Shown: one piece after another, positions 45,011-52,960 of the stretch
Position numbering within the stretch: position 1 is the stretch's first letter
How the letters are laid out: each line of letters opens with the position of its first letter
Source of the DNA: Pontibacterium sinense
GTDB lineage: Bacteria > Pseudomonadota > Gammaproteobacteria > Pseudomonadales > Balneatricaceae
Direction of reading: 5' to 3'
Length of the DNA: 64,000 nucleotides
Assembly (NCBI RefSeq): GCF_015209595.1
Contig: NZ_JADEYS010000013.1
Location: 1 to 64,000 of the forward strand
The notes under the pieces: model-generated
Database searches by the model: none
The model's input: the letters and a program-made list of their open reading frames with translations, nothing else
What the model was told of the DNA's origin: nothing
Translations under genes and position numbers: made by a program

Positions 45011-45116
45011 GAATCATTGTCTCTTCTTCACATGAGATCTTCGGATGCATGGCCGACAGCGCGTATGCAGGCCATACATCCTTCTATTATCGCCAACTCC
45101 GTTATGTGCGTGGCGC

Positions 45117-45491
45117 TTATTTTACGAGCGTTGCATCGTACTGGCGGATAACGCCCTTAGCATCGTCAACTAAATCCTTATTCTGATCTAAAAACGTCGC
45201 CCAGTTTGCTGTGGTATCGGCATCAACGCGTTGTGACATGATGCGCACAAATGCTGCTGTGAGTGGATAGTCAAATTTATCCGTAGCACCGAGGCTGGTG
45301 GCATAAGATTGAATTCCGTCACAGGTGCGTTGAAGGGCGATATCCAGAGAATAGCGATTGAGATAGAGCCAGCAGATTCGCATATGGCCTTTGTGGTCAA
45401 ATAGTTCAGGCGACAGGCTTAGATCTTCAAATGCGGAGATGAATGCTTCGTCGTTAAGTGGTGATGGGGTAGGGCATGTGGTGGCGTTCAT
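45117..45491 (-). CDS. Conserved hypothetical protein with FDHKGHMR motif
   Basis: No named family is recognised. The 124-residue protein has the segment ELFDHKGHMRICWLYLNRYSLDIALQRTC, which I have seen as a recurring FxHxxHxRxxWLYL motif in uncharacterised bacterial proteins. A later KFDYPLTAAFVRIM segment is also recurrent in that group. It is probably a soluble helical protein, cytoplasmic. It lies between merR and a HAD gene on the same strand, with spacers of about 80-100 bases. Confidence 0.65.
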   Translation of the reverse strand: MNATTCPTPSPLNDEAFISAFEDLSLSPELFDHKGHMRICWLYLNRYSLDIALQRTCDGIQSYATSLGATDKFDYPLTAAFVRIMSQRVDADTTANWATFLDQNKDLVDDAKGVIRQYDATLVK

Positions 45492-45573
45492 AGTGACCTC
45501 TAAGCCAGATGTTGTGGGATCAGTGTATTGATGCGCTCAACATAAGGCTTGAGGTTATAGTAAGGTCAACAGG

Positions 45574-46251
45574 TTAGTCGATAATATTGCTTTTCAGTTC
45601 GGTCAGGTTGCTGACGATCGTTGTGGGTTCGATACCCCATGGATCAAAGATGGCATTGGGGGAGCGTTTTACCCAGGCAGCGTTCATACCTGCGGAGATG
45701 GAGCCAATGACATCAAACGGGTTGCTGGATATGAGCCAGGCCTCTGCGCCAGTCACGCCGCTTTCGCGCATGAAGTGGCTGTATACACCCGGATTGGGCT
45801 TGAATGACTTCATGTCGTCCACGCTCACCACCCCGTCGAAGAATTCGCGGATGCCCGCTGCTTGCAGTAGAGTTTCAACCGCATCCGCGCTGCCGTTGGA
45901 AAACGCGAACAGTTTGCAGCCTGCATTTTTCAATTCGGTCAGTCCACTTTCAACGTCATGGAAGGCGGGCAGGGTGCGGTATACCGCAAGTAGTTCACTT
46001 TTCTGGGCGTCAGTGAATTGGGTTTGGCAAAACTGATCGGCATAGTTAAGGGCGTCGCGGGTGACCACTGCAAAGTTTTCGTAGTTCTGCATCAGCCCTC
46101 GGCGGAATGAATATTCCAGTTGTTTATCGCGCCATGTCTGAGAGAAGGATTGAGCCTTTCCATCATCGCCGAGAAGCTCGGTGAGTTTGCCGACGACCCC
46201 ATGGGTATCGATAAGTGTGCCATAGACATCAAATGCTAATGTTGGGGCCAT
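45574..46251 (-). CDS. HAD superfamily hydrolase, (S)-2-haloacid dehalogenase type II-like
   Basis: A 225-residue HAD-fold hydrolase. The nucleophile aspartate is in AFDVYGTLIDTHG, with motif II SNGSAD, the lysine in KSFKPNPGVYSHF and motif III/IV around SSNPFDVIGSISAGM. The RxxQLEYSFRRGLM helix matches type II haloacid dehalogenases, which hydrolyse L-2-haloacids. Many such proteins in fact act on phosphorylated or glycolate-like substrates, so dehalogenation is not proven. The tandem ATGs at 46254 and 46251 are both possible; 46251 has better spacing from AGGA. Confidence 0.82.
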   Translation of the reverse strand: MAPTLAFDVYGTLIDTHGVVGKLTELLGDDGKAQSFSQTWRDKQLEYSFRRGLMQNYENFAVVTRDALNYADQFCQTQFTDAQKSELLAVYRTLPAFHDVESGLTELKNAGCKLFAFSNGSADAVETLLQAAGIREFFDGVVSVDDMKSFKPNPGVYSHFMRESGVTGAEAWLISSNPFDVIGSISAGMNAAWVKRSPNAIFDPWGIEPTTIVSNLTELKSNIID

Positions 46252-46391
46252 CATCTGTTCCTGAAACGGTTGAGCTAAATTGTTGTGTAGAATCCACCTA
46301 TTCGAAGAGACATAGGTGAATTACCACTGCCTGTGCTGATGCGCAGAATACCATCAGACTACAAGCGTAAGGTTGCAATAGGAATGGCTAT

Positions 46392-46736
46392 TCAGTCGAG
46401 TGCCGTCACTGAATCTGCCGGGGCTTCTGCGCGTACATCAAGGCTGTAATCACGCACAACGCTGGCAACACGGATGCGGTAGTTTTTGAAAAGCTCCAGT
46501 TTACCTTGTTGTTGAGCGCAGCGGTGTTCAAACAAATTTCGCCATACACGGATGGCTTCTTCATCGCGCCAAAAAGAGAGACTGAGGATCTTACCTTCAT
46601 CGTTTAGGCTTTGGTAACGGTCAATGGAGATAAAACCATCGCGATCTTCAAGAAATGTGCGCAAATTAGCCGCGATCTCTAGATACTCTTTTTTGCCTTC
46701 CGTAGTTGGCCAAACTTCAAAGATAACCGCAAGCAT
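46392..46736 (-). CDS. Antibiotic biosynthesis monooxygenase (ABM) domain protein
   Basis: A single ferredoxin-like ABM domain of about 95 residues within a 114-residue protein. MLAVIFEVWPTTEGKKEYLEIAANLRTFLEDRDGFISIDRYQSLNDEGKILSLSFWRDEEAI follows the usual pattern ending in SFW. Such small proteins include heme-degrading and quinol monooxygenases; the ligand here is unknown. It lies between the HAD gene and the class V aminotransferase on the same strand. Confidence 0.82.
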   Translation of the reverse strand: MLAVIFEVWPTTEGKKEYLEIAANLRTFLEDRDGFISIDRYQSLNDEGKILSLSFWRDEEAIRVWRNLFEHRCAQQQGKLELFKNYRIRVASVVRDYSLDVRAEAPADSVTALD

Positions 46737-46841
46737 AAAAACTCCTGAGCAAATTTAAACAAAGCTGACAGGAAATATAGGCGAAATTTTGGGATAGGAA
46801 TAATGAATATTCCAGAAAGGGGTGTTCTGAATATGGAATAT

Positions 46842-46873
46842 AACGTTGCTACCGAGGACACGGTAACAACGTT
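46842..46873. other. Hairpin beyond the aminotransferase stop
   Basis: AACGTTG-TACCG and CGGTA-CAACGTT form a stem with one C/A mismatch. It lies just past the stop of the minus-strand aminotransferase and may act as a weak terminator or mRNA-end stabiliser. Confidence 0.5.
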
Positions 46874-46883
46874 GGTGTTTGGT

Positions 46884-48017
46884 TTAGGCGTCTACTACGT
46901 TGGTGAGTGCTGTTTCCAAGGCTGCGACTGTGCCGTCAATGTCGGTCAATTTATCCAGCCCGAACAGTCCGAGTCGGAAAGTCTGGAAGCCTTCAGGTTC
47001 GTCGCATTGCAATGGCACGCCTGCTGCAATTTGCAGGCCTTCTGCGACAAACATCTTACCGTTCTGGATCTCTGCATCGCCAGTGTAGCTCACAACAACC
47101 CCCGGTGCCTGAAAGCCTTCAGCGGCGACGCTCTGTATGCCTTTGCTGGCCAGCAGGGCACGCACACGATCTCCCAATGTTTGCTGAGCATTGCGGATGT
47201 TATCGAATCCTAGTGCTTCGGTTTCTTTCATAACATCGCGGAAGCGGGTCAGGGAGTCCGTTGGCATCGTGGCATGATAGGCATGCGCACCGCCTTCATA
47301 GGTCTCCATAATCTGCAGCCACTTCTTCAGATCACAGGCGAAGCTGCTGCTGGTGGTATCGTCGATCATCTGACGGACGGTTTCGTTCATCATCACGAGG
47401 CCACAGCAGGGGGAGCCACTCCAGCCTTTTTGTGGTGCGCTGATCAGGATGTCGACGCCAGAGGCTTCCATATCCACCCACAACGTACCGGATGCAATAC
47501 AGTCGAGGACAAAGATACCGCCCACTTCATGGACAGCATCAGCCACGGCGCGGATGTAGTCATCAGGCAGAATCATGCCGGATGCGGTCTCGACATGCGG
47601 CGCAAACACCATATCAGGACGTGCAGCTTTGATCGCAGAGACGACCTCTTCGATGGGTGTCGGCGCAAAAGGCGCAGTCGCGTCATCTGATGTTTGGCGG
47701 GCCTTAAGGACAATCTCTTCAGATGGGATTTTTCCCATTTCGAAAATCTGGCTCCAGCGGAAGCTGAACCAGCCGTTGCGGATAATCAGGCACTTGCGGT
47801 TATTCGCAAACTGTCGGGAGACCGCTTCCATTGCAAAAGTGCCGCTGCCAGGTACAACCGCCACGGAGTGGGCGTTATACACCTGCTTCAGTGTGGATGA
47901 GATGTCCTTCATGACACCCTGAAAAGCTTGGGACATATGGTTCAGCGAGCGGTCGGTATACACCACTGAATACTCGAGCAGCCCCTCAGGGTCCACGTTT
48001 GGCAGTAGTCCTGGCAT
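46884..48017 (-). CDS. Class V aminotransferase (serine/alanine--glyoxylate type), copy A
   Basis: A 377-residue fold-type I PLP enzyme of the alanine-glyoxylate / serine-pyruvate aminotransferase group. The PLP lysine is in ISAPQKGWSGSPCCG; VVPGSGTFAMEAV binds the phosphate and VLDCIASGTLWVDM contains the cofactor aspartate. It is closely similar to copy B at 60200-61336, by eye about 70% identical. Its upstream neighbour is an unknown gene 65 bases away, and candidate TauR repeats precede that gene. The exact amino donor and acceptor are unclear; glyoxylate, pyruvate or a sulfur- or phosphonate-containing aldehyde are possible. Confidence 0.82.
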   Translation of the reverse strand: MPGLLPNVDPEGLLEYSVVYTDRSLNHMSQAFQGVMKDISSTLKQVYNAHSVAVVPGSGTFAMEAVSRQFANNRKCLIIRNGWFSFRWSQIFEMGKIPSEEIVLKARQTSDDATAPFAPTPIEEVVSAIKAARPDMVFAPHVETASGMILPDDYIRAVADAVHEVGGIFVLDCIASGTLWVDMEASGVDILISAPQKGWSGSPCCGLVMMNETVRQMIDDTTSSSFACDLKKWLQIMETYEGGAHAYHATMPTDSLTRFRDVMKETEALGFDNIRNAQQTLGDRVRALLASKGIQSVAAEGFQAPGVVVSYTGDAEIQNGKMFVAEGLQIAAGVPLQCDEPEGFQTFRLGLFGLDKLTDIDGTVAALETALTNVVDA

Positions 48018-48081
48018 GATAGTCCTCCGAAATCGTAGTTCTTAGTCTTGCGGAAACGGCAAGATCTGATGTGCAGTCAGA

Positions 48082-48777
48082 TCATGCTGTCAGTAGATGG
48101 TGAATCAGGCATCGGCGCTGCCACCAGTCACTGCCACGCAGTATCTGGTTGATCGCGTCGATTTCGCGCACGGTGCCGTATTCTGCTGCCGGCGCAGTGC
48201 TGTGAATATGAGGTAGCAAGTGGCTGAACTGCTGGCGACAAGCCTGATGGTATTCCGCGTAACTGTTCAGGACGGATTTGCCCTGAGTATCAGCAATCAC
48301 ATTGCGTAAAACATCATTCATCGGGAATACGGGCAGCGGCGGGCAGAGGTAGTAGAGCAACCAGCTAGAGGCTTCCTCTTGATAGCCGGTGCCAAACACG
48401 TCATTTGCCGCACGCTCAACCAGCTTGATTGTGAGCTGATGCTTTTCGTCGTGGGTCAGGTGTTCAAATTCCTGCCATAACGGCTGCAGGTGCGCACGGA
48501 CAAATGCATCCAGATCTGAAGCCATGCGTGTACGATCAACCCCCGTTGGGGGTAGATCGGCCGCTTGCCAAAGTATGTTGATGTAGGTTTTATCGACCAG
48601 CGTGCGGCCAGCATTCAGCCACTCAAATCTAGAGGCGTGCTCCAGGCTGCCGTACATAATTGTCAGCAGGCCATTTTCGCTGCTGCGCGCATCGTAACCG
48701 CTGCCAACCTGCTGGCTAGGCGTGTTCCAGTCTGAGTGCTGGAGCGAGGGGGTCTGAATATCGATTTGGGTGTTCAT
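48082..48777 (-). CDS. Uncharacterised protein in the candidate TauR regulon
   Basis: No family is recognised. The 231-residue protein appears soluble and mostly helical, with many tryptophans: RFEWLNAGRTLVDKTYINILWQAADLPP, DAFVRAHLQPLWQEFEHLTHDEKHQL and SSWLLYYLCPPLPVFPMNDVLRNV. There is no signal peptide. I use the ATG at 48777 with AGGA just upstream. It is 64 bases ahead of the class V aminotransferase on the same strand, probably in one operon. CTGG-type direct repeats lie 65 bases upstream of its start, suggesting joint control with taurine genes. Confidence 0.65.
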   Translation of the reverse strand: MNTQIDIQTPSLQHSDWNTPSQQVGSGYDARSSENGLLTIMYGSLEHASRFEWLNAGRTLVDKTYINILWQAADLPPTGVDRTRMASDLDAFVRAHLQPLWQEFEHLTHDEKHQLTIKLVERAANDVFGTGYQEEASSWLLYYLCPPLPVFPMNDVLRNVIADTQGKSVLNSYAEYHQACRQQFSHLLPHIHSTAPAAEYGTVREIDAINQILRGSDWWQRRCLIHHLLTA

Positions 48778-48841
48778 TGTTCCTACTCTCATCAACTTTT
48801 GACGATCAGATAAGCACTATATGAATCGTGGCCGTCAGGAC

Positions 48842-48874
48842 CAAGCGCCAGTGAATAGGTCGATTTAGGACCAG
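48842..48874 (-). promoter_or_regulatory. Candidate TauR direct repeats upstream of the uncharacterised gene and aminotransferase A
   Basis: On the minus strand CTGGTCCTAA (48874-48865) is followed by CTGGCGCTTG (48851-48842), with a start-to-start distance of 23 bases. A further TTGGTCCTGA follows immediately. The orientation is toward the gene at 48777. Confidence 0.55.
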
Positions 48875-48986
48875 ACTGAAAAAATATTGTGTGATATTTG
48901 TACAGAGCTGCTCTGAAAATAGTCTTTAGTTTTAATGGGTTATGTTTTATATTTCTTTTGGTTATTAATAATTAGTTTTTTATTCG

Positions 48987-49014
48987 TTTACAGTTTGTGC
49001 GGATTCTCTATACT
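48987..49014 (+). promoter_or_regulatory. Sigma-70 promoter of the 55-residue ORF
   Basis: TTTACA (48987-48992) and TATACT (49009-49014) are separated by 16 bases. The -10 element overlaps the first CTGG unit downstream. Confidence 0.65.
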
Positions 49015-49045
49015 GGCTCCATCGTTAATTAATAACTGGCCCCAT
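49013..49045 (+). promoter_or_regulatory. Candidate TauR direct repeats upstream of the 55-residue ORF
   Basis: CTGGCTCCAT (49013) and CTGGCCCCAT (49036) are 23 bases apart and almost identical. They lie at and just downstream of the -10 element, where binding would be expected to repress or to adjust the transcript start. Confidence 0.55.
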
Positions 49046-49096
49046 CCGAACCGCTAAATGGTTCGTCATTGGCCCTAACCTGTAAGAGAGGCGAAT

Positions 49097-49264
49097 ATGT
49101 TGGCTCAAGCTGCGGTACAACCATCGGTAACTGTTCGTAACCCTGTGCAAGCTGTAAAAGTGTGCGCAACTGTAAAACAGGAAAAGCCAATGATGCGGGA
49201 AGTGCCAAAAGCGCAGCCGAAGGTCGAAGAGCCTCGTTACGATTTCGTAGGTATCGCGGGTTAA
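49097..49264 (+). CDS. Small protein (55 residues) with own promoter and terminator
   Basis: The frame begins at ATG 49097 (MLAQAAVQPSVTVRNPVQAV) and ends RYDFVGIAG. The composition is rich in valine, proline and lysine, with one cysteine (KVCATVKQ) and MM in the centre. There is no signal peptide or membrane segment; the protein is probably disordered and basic. AGAGAGG is correctly spaced upstream, a sigma-70 promoter precedes it and a strong terminator follows at 49310. This complete transcription unit supports real expression. No homologue is known to me. The promoter carries CTGG-type repeats shared with the taurine genes. Confidence 0.6.
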   Translation: MLAQAAVQPSVTVRNPVQAVKVCATVKQEKPMMREVPKAQPKVEEPRYDFVGIAG

Positions 49265-49309
49265 GCGATAACTGTAGATTCGGTTTCCCGAATCGCGTTC
49301 TGTCTCCAT

Positions 49310-49347
49310 AAAAAAAGCCCCGTCTCTTGTGAAACGGGGCTTTTTTG
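49310..49347. terminator. Bidirectional terminator between the 55-residue ORF and uspA
   Basis: AAAAAAGCCCCGT and ACGGGGCTTTTTT form a strong stem, suitable for both convergent transcripts. Confidence 0.9.
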
Positions 49348-49377
49348 TTGTCCGGCTTTAATTCGGAGTCGAAGAGG

Positions 49378-49875
49378 TTAACCCTCTTTCTCTGGAAGCG
49401 GGACGATCAATACAGGGATGCGGGAGCGATTCAGTACGTTCTTTGCGACGCTGCCGAGGAAGGTATGCATGATCCCTTTCTCGTGCGTACCCATAACAAT
49501 GATGTCTACATCTAACTCCTTCGAGTATTTGATAACGGTCTCTGCAGGATAGGCTTCGACAACATTGATGGATTTTATCTGTTTACGTACGTCGGATTCG
49601 TCTTTATAGAGCTCATCCCAGAAGTGTTCCTGTCGCACCATCAGTTTATCTTCTGCACGGTGTACGCGTTCTTTCAAAATATCATGACGGCTCTTTGAAT
49701 CCATCACGTAGGTCTGGAAGGTGATTTTCGCGTCGCTGGAAAGCTTCTCTACCACATGCAGGATATGAATCTCTGCACCGGTTTTCTTAGCCAGATAAGT
49801 TGCCTGTTCAAATGCAGCTGTAGAGCCTTTAGACAAGTCAGTGCTGTAAAGAATTTTGCGGATTTCAGGTAGCAT
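49378..49875 (-). CDS. Universal stress protein (UspA family), last gene of the TRAP operon
   Basis: A single UspA domain of 165 residues. IRKILYSTDLSKGSTAAFEQATYLAKKTGAEIHILHVVEKL is the N-terminal part; the ATP-binding signature is IVMGTHEKGIMHTFLGSVAKNVLNRSRIPVLIV (G-2x-G-9x-G-S/T type). It follows dctM by 78 bases. In Halomonas elongata, TeaD of the ectoine TRAP system TeaABC is the same kind of protein and modulates transport; IseU of isethionate clusters is similar. I infer a regulatory ATP-binding role for this transporter. Start at 49875 (MLPEIRK). Confidence 0.87.
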   Translation of the reverse strand: MLPEIRKILYSTDLSKGSTAAFEQATYLAKKTGAEIHILHVVEKLSSDAKITFQTYVMDSKSRHDILKERVHRAEDKLMVRQEHFWDELYKDESDVRKQIKSINVVEAYPAETVIKYSKELDVDIIVMGTHEKGIMHTFLGSVAKNVLNRSRIPVLIVPLPEKEG

Positions 49876-49953
49876 AATCTTAATTCCTGATTGAGCTATT
49901 TGAGCAGTCCGCACCTGAGAGACAGGTGCGGACTAAGCGAAGTCCCTGTTTAT

Positions 49954-51297
49954 CTAATAGCCAAATACGCGTGGCAGGAACAGAGAGATCTCTGGGAAGA
50001 ACGCGATAATAAATACGGCGATTGTCGAAACCAATGCAAATGGCAATGCTTTCACCGTAACCTCTTCCAGTGAGATGTTCGATATACCGGAGGCGACGAA
50101 CAAGTTCTCACCCAATGGCGGTGTCGCGAAGCCTATCGACAAACTACATACCATGACGATACCGAAGTGAACCGGATCGATACCCAGGTTATAGGTCACA
50201 GGTAGCAATACAGGCGTCAGGATCATGATCGCTGCCAGGGTTTCCATAAACATACCCACGAACAGCAGGAATGCGATGATCAGGAACCAGATCAGGTAGA
50301 TGTTATCCGTCAGGCTCAGCATCGATTCTGCAACAATTGCAGGAATCTGATTCTCTACCAGCAAGCGACCAAATACGGTTGCTGTGAACAGGATCAATAG
50401 CACGCGACCAGATAGCCATGTCGTGGTTTCCAACGAACGGAACAGATCTGCCCAAGTCAGCTCCTTATGGATAAATACGCCGACAAACAGGGTGTAGAAG
50501 ATCGCAACAATCGCAGACTCTGTTGGTGTAAAGAAGCCGGAATAGATACCGCCCAAAATAACCAATGGTGCCATGACAGACCAGAAGCCAGTACGGAACG
50601 CTTCAGCGATATGTTTGAAATCCCAACCTTCTGCGGTGCCTTTGTAACCCAGGCGGCGACAGCGGATATAGTTCAGCGTCATCAGGCTGATAGAGATTAC
50701 CAGACCTGGCAGTACGCCTGCGATAAACATCTTAGTGATGGATACGCTCTGGAACTCACCGTGTTTCGCGACTGCTTCCATCGGTACGCTCAGACCAATC
50801 GCAGAGATACCAAAGATAACCATCGGAATGGACGGTGGGATAACGATACCCAGGCCTCCTGAGGATGCGGTAATTGCAGAAGCGTAGCCTTTATCGTAAC
50901 CGCGTTTAACCATCGCAGGGATCATCAGCATGCCTACCGCTGCAGTGGTTGCAGGGCCGGAGCCGGAGATCGCGCCAAAGAACATGCATGCCAATACGGT
51001 TGCAGCGGAGATGCCGCCAGTTACCGGGCCTGCGAAACTTTCAGCGAGCGTTACCAAGCGTTTGGATATACCTGCAGCCTCCATTAATGCACCCGCAAGG
51101 ATGAAGGAGGGTAGTGCCATCAGCGGGAATGAGCCCACTGACGTAAATGCAATCTGGACGAACTTAATAGGGTTCTGTTCGAGATACAGAAAAGATGATA
51201 GTGCCGCGACCCCAAGTGCTACTGTCACGGGTGCGCCCATCACCAGCAGGACCAAAAAGGACCCGAATAAAATGAGTACAATAGATGATTCAGCCAT
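49954..51297 (-). CDS. dctM: TRAP transporter large permease, DctM subunit
   Basis: This is the 447-residue large membrane subunit, with about twelve helices. Diagnostic segments are FGAISGSGPATTAAVGMLMIP, GGLGIVIPPSIPMVIFGISA, and TPTESAIVAIFYTLFVG. It uses the sodium gradient to take up a substrate delivered by DctP. It starts 15 bases after dctQ. From the operator-like repeats upstream of the operon and the linked xsc pathway I infer taurine or a related sulfonate as the substrate (TauM), but other compatible compounds such as ectoine cannot be excluded. Confidence 0.92.
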   Translation of the reverse strand: MAESSIVLILFGSFLVLLVMGAPVTVALGVAALSSFLYLEQNPIKFVQIAFTSVGSFPLMALPSFILAGALMEAAGISKRLVTLAESFAGPVTGGISAATVLACMFFGAISGSGPATTAAVGMLMIPAMVKRGYDKGYASAITASSGGLGIVIPPSIPMVIFGISAIGLSVPMEAVAKHGEFQSVSITKMFIAGVLPGLVISISLMTLNYIRCRRLGYKGTAEGWDFKHIAEAFRTGFWSVMAPLVILGGIYSGFFTPTESAIVAIFYTLFVGVFIHKELTWADLFRSLETTTWLSGRVLLILFTATVFGRLLVENQIPAIVAESMLSLTDNIYLIWFLIIAFLLFVGMFMETLAAIMILTPVLLPVTYNLGIDPVHFGIVMVCSLSIGFATPPLGENLFVASGISNISLEEVTVKALPFALVSTIAVFIIAFFPEISLFLPRVFGY

Positions 51298-51312
51298 TGA
51301 CCTGCTCCTGGA

Positions 51313-51870
51313 TTATGCGGCGTCTTTTTTCTTATCTTCGTCGATATCGTGGTCCATTAACTCTTCCAGTTCCTGAGAGTCAGGGTCACGGATGTCGATG
51401 CCTTTAACCAGTTTGTAGTAGTTCACCTGGATGATGCGAATCGTCATAAGTGCAAACGCAATCGGTAAGATCAGATAGATATACTTCATCGGTATACCCA
51501 GCGTCTGAGACTTCCAAAACAGGTTCATACGGTTGAAAACAAAGTCGTAAGCCAGATAGACGAAGTAGCAGTTGAAGCCAATCCAGATCAGATCGGATAA
51601 AACTTCCAGAATGGGTGGTAACCATGCTGGCATCAGTTTGTATTGGAATGTTACCCGGTTGTGAGCGGCAAGTTTGGCGGCGTAACTGGCACCAAAGAAC
51701 ACAAACCATACAAACATATATACGGAAAGCTCTTCACTCCAAGAGAAGGAGTAGCCAAATAACTGGCGCGAGACAATCTGAGCAAACAGCAGTGTGACAA
51801 ACATGGCCAGCAGCGTGCGACAGATATAGCTTTCAATATTATCGAGGAATTTAAAGATTTTACTGCCCAT
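51313..51870 (-). CDS. dctQ: TRAP transporter small permease, DctQ subunit
   Basis: The 185-residue small subunit has four membrane helices. The helix-2 signature RQLFGYSFSWSEELSVYMFVWFVFFGASYAAKLAAHNRV is typical. It forms the membrane complex with DctM. The acidic, charged C-terminal tail (EELMDHDIDEDKKKD) is soluble. It lies between dctP and dctM on the same strand. Confidence 0.9.
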   Translation of the reverse strand: MGSKIFKFLDNIESYICRTLLAMFVTLLFAQIVSRQLFGYSFSWSEELSVYMFVWFVFFGASYAAKLAAHNRVTFQYKLMPAWLPPILEVLSDLIWIGFNCYFVYLAYDFVFNRMNLFWKSQTLGIPMKYIYLILPIAFALMTIRIIQVNYYKLVKGIDIRDPDSQELEELMDHDIDEDKKKDAA

Positions 51871-51955
51871 GTGGCTATCTCCCGTAAAGATCTATGCACC
51901 CGAGGACGGGTGCATAGACTGGATGGATAAAAACTCCGGTTTAAAGAATTAAACC

Positions 51956-52960
51956 TTAGATTTCATCACGACCCAGAGAGCGCAGCAGTTCGTTCACTTT
52001 GCCTTTACCGCCTACAGATTCGTAGAACTTAGGCCATACAGCGTTCTGAGCGCGCTTCGCCCATTCAGCTTCGTCCTGCAGAGAGTCGATCTGCATGCCG
52101 TACTTGCTCACCAGCTCTTTCTTGATGGTTGCTTCCTGGTCTTTCAGCCACTGCAGGCTGTAAGCGGTCGCTTCAGTACCCGCTGCCAGAATTGCCTTCT
52201 GAGTTGCTTCGTTCTGATCCTGGAACAGGGATTCAGAAATGATCAGAGGCTCCAGCAGGAACAGGTAATGCAGGTCAGTGATGTACTTCTGTACTTCACC
52301 AAACTTCATCGCGTAGATAGTGGTGTATGGAGTGTCCTGACCGTCAACAACGCCCTGTTGCAGAGCTGTGAAGGTTTCAGACCAAGCCATAGGCGTAGGG
52401 TTGTTGCCCCAAGACTTGTAGGTATCGATCATGATTTCGTTTTTAGGAACACGAACCACGACACCGTCCAGGTCAGCCAGCTTCTGGATAGGCTTCTTAG
52501 AGTTACTCAGTACACGGAAGCCGGAGTAAGTCCAGCCTACGATACGAACACCGGAATCACGAATGGTGTTCTTGATGAGTTCTTCACCAACAGGCCCTTC
52601 AACAGTCTTCTGAGCCTGATCCAGGTTTTCGAAGATGTATGGCAGGGACAGAATACCCAGAGTAGGGGAGAAAGGAGCGAGGTTGTTACTTGCCAGGATG
52701 GAAAAATCCAGTGTGCCGATCGCTGCATCGTTCACAGTATCCTGCTCGGAACCCAGCTGACCATTCAGGAACAGCTTAGCGGAATGTTTACCGTCGGTGT
52801 TCTTCTGCAGAGCTTCAATGAACTTGAGGCCTAACGCTTCCTGTGCACTACCGCCGCCGTCACCTACAGCGATATTCCAGTTTGCTGCCATGGTGCTTGC
52901 AGAGAAGACCAAGCCAGCGGTCAGGGAAAGTACTTTTGCGATCTTATTCTTATGTGTCAT
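51956..52960 (-). CDS. dctP: TRAP transporter solute-binding protein, DctP subunit
   Basis: A 334-residue periplasmic protein with a signal peptide (about 1-27, ending STMAANW). SEQDTVNDAAIGTLDFSI and PTPMAWSETFTALQQGVVDGQD are conserved TRAP binding-protein segments; the arginine in VVVRVPKNEIM is the usual carboxylate or anion contact. It is the first gene of the operon; AGGAG precedes the ATG at 52960. The family binds organic anions; here the anionic group may be a sulfonate. CTGG-N19-CTGG repeats lie about 250 bases upstream. Confidence 0.92.
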   Translation of the reverse strand: MTHKNKIAKVLSLTAGLVFSASTMAANWNIAVGDGGGSAQEALGLKFIEALQKNTDGKHSAKLFLNGQLGSEQDTVNDAAIGTLDFSILASNNLAPFSPTLGILSLPYIFENLDQAQKTVEGPVGEELIKNTIRDSGVRIVGWTYSGFRVLSNSKKPIQKLADLDGVVVRVPKNEIMIDTYKSWGNNPTPMAWSETFTALQQGVVDGQDTPYTTIYAMKFGEVQKYITDLHYLFLLEPLIISESLFQDQNEATQKAILAAGTEATAYSLQWLKDQEATIKKELVSKYGMQIDSLQDEAEWAKRAQNAVWPKFYESVGGKGKVNELLRSLGRDEI

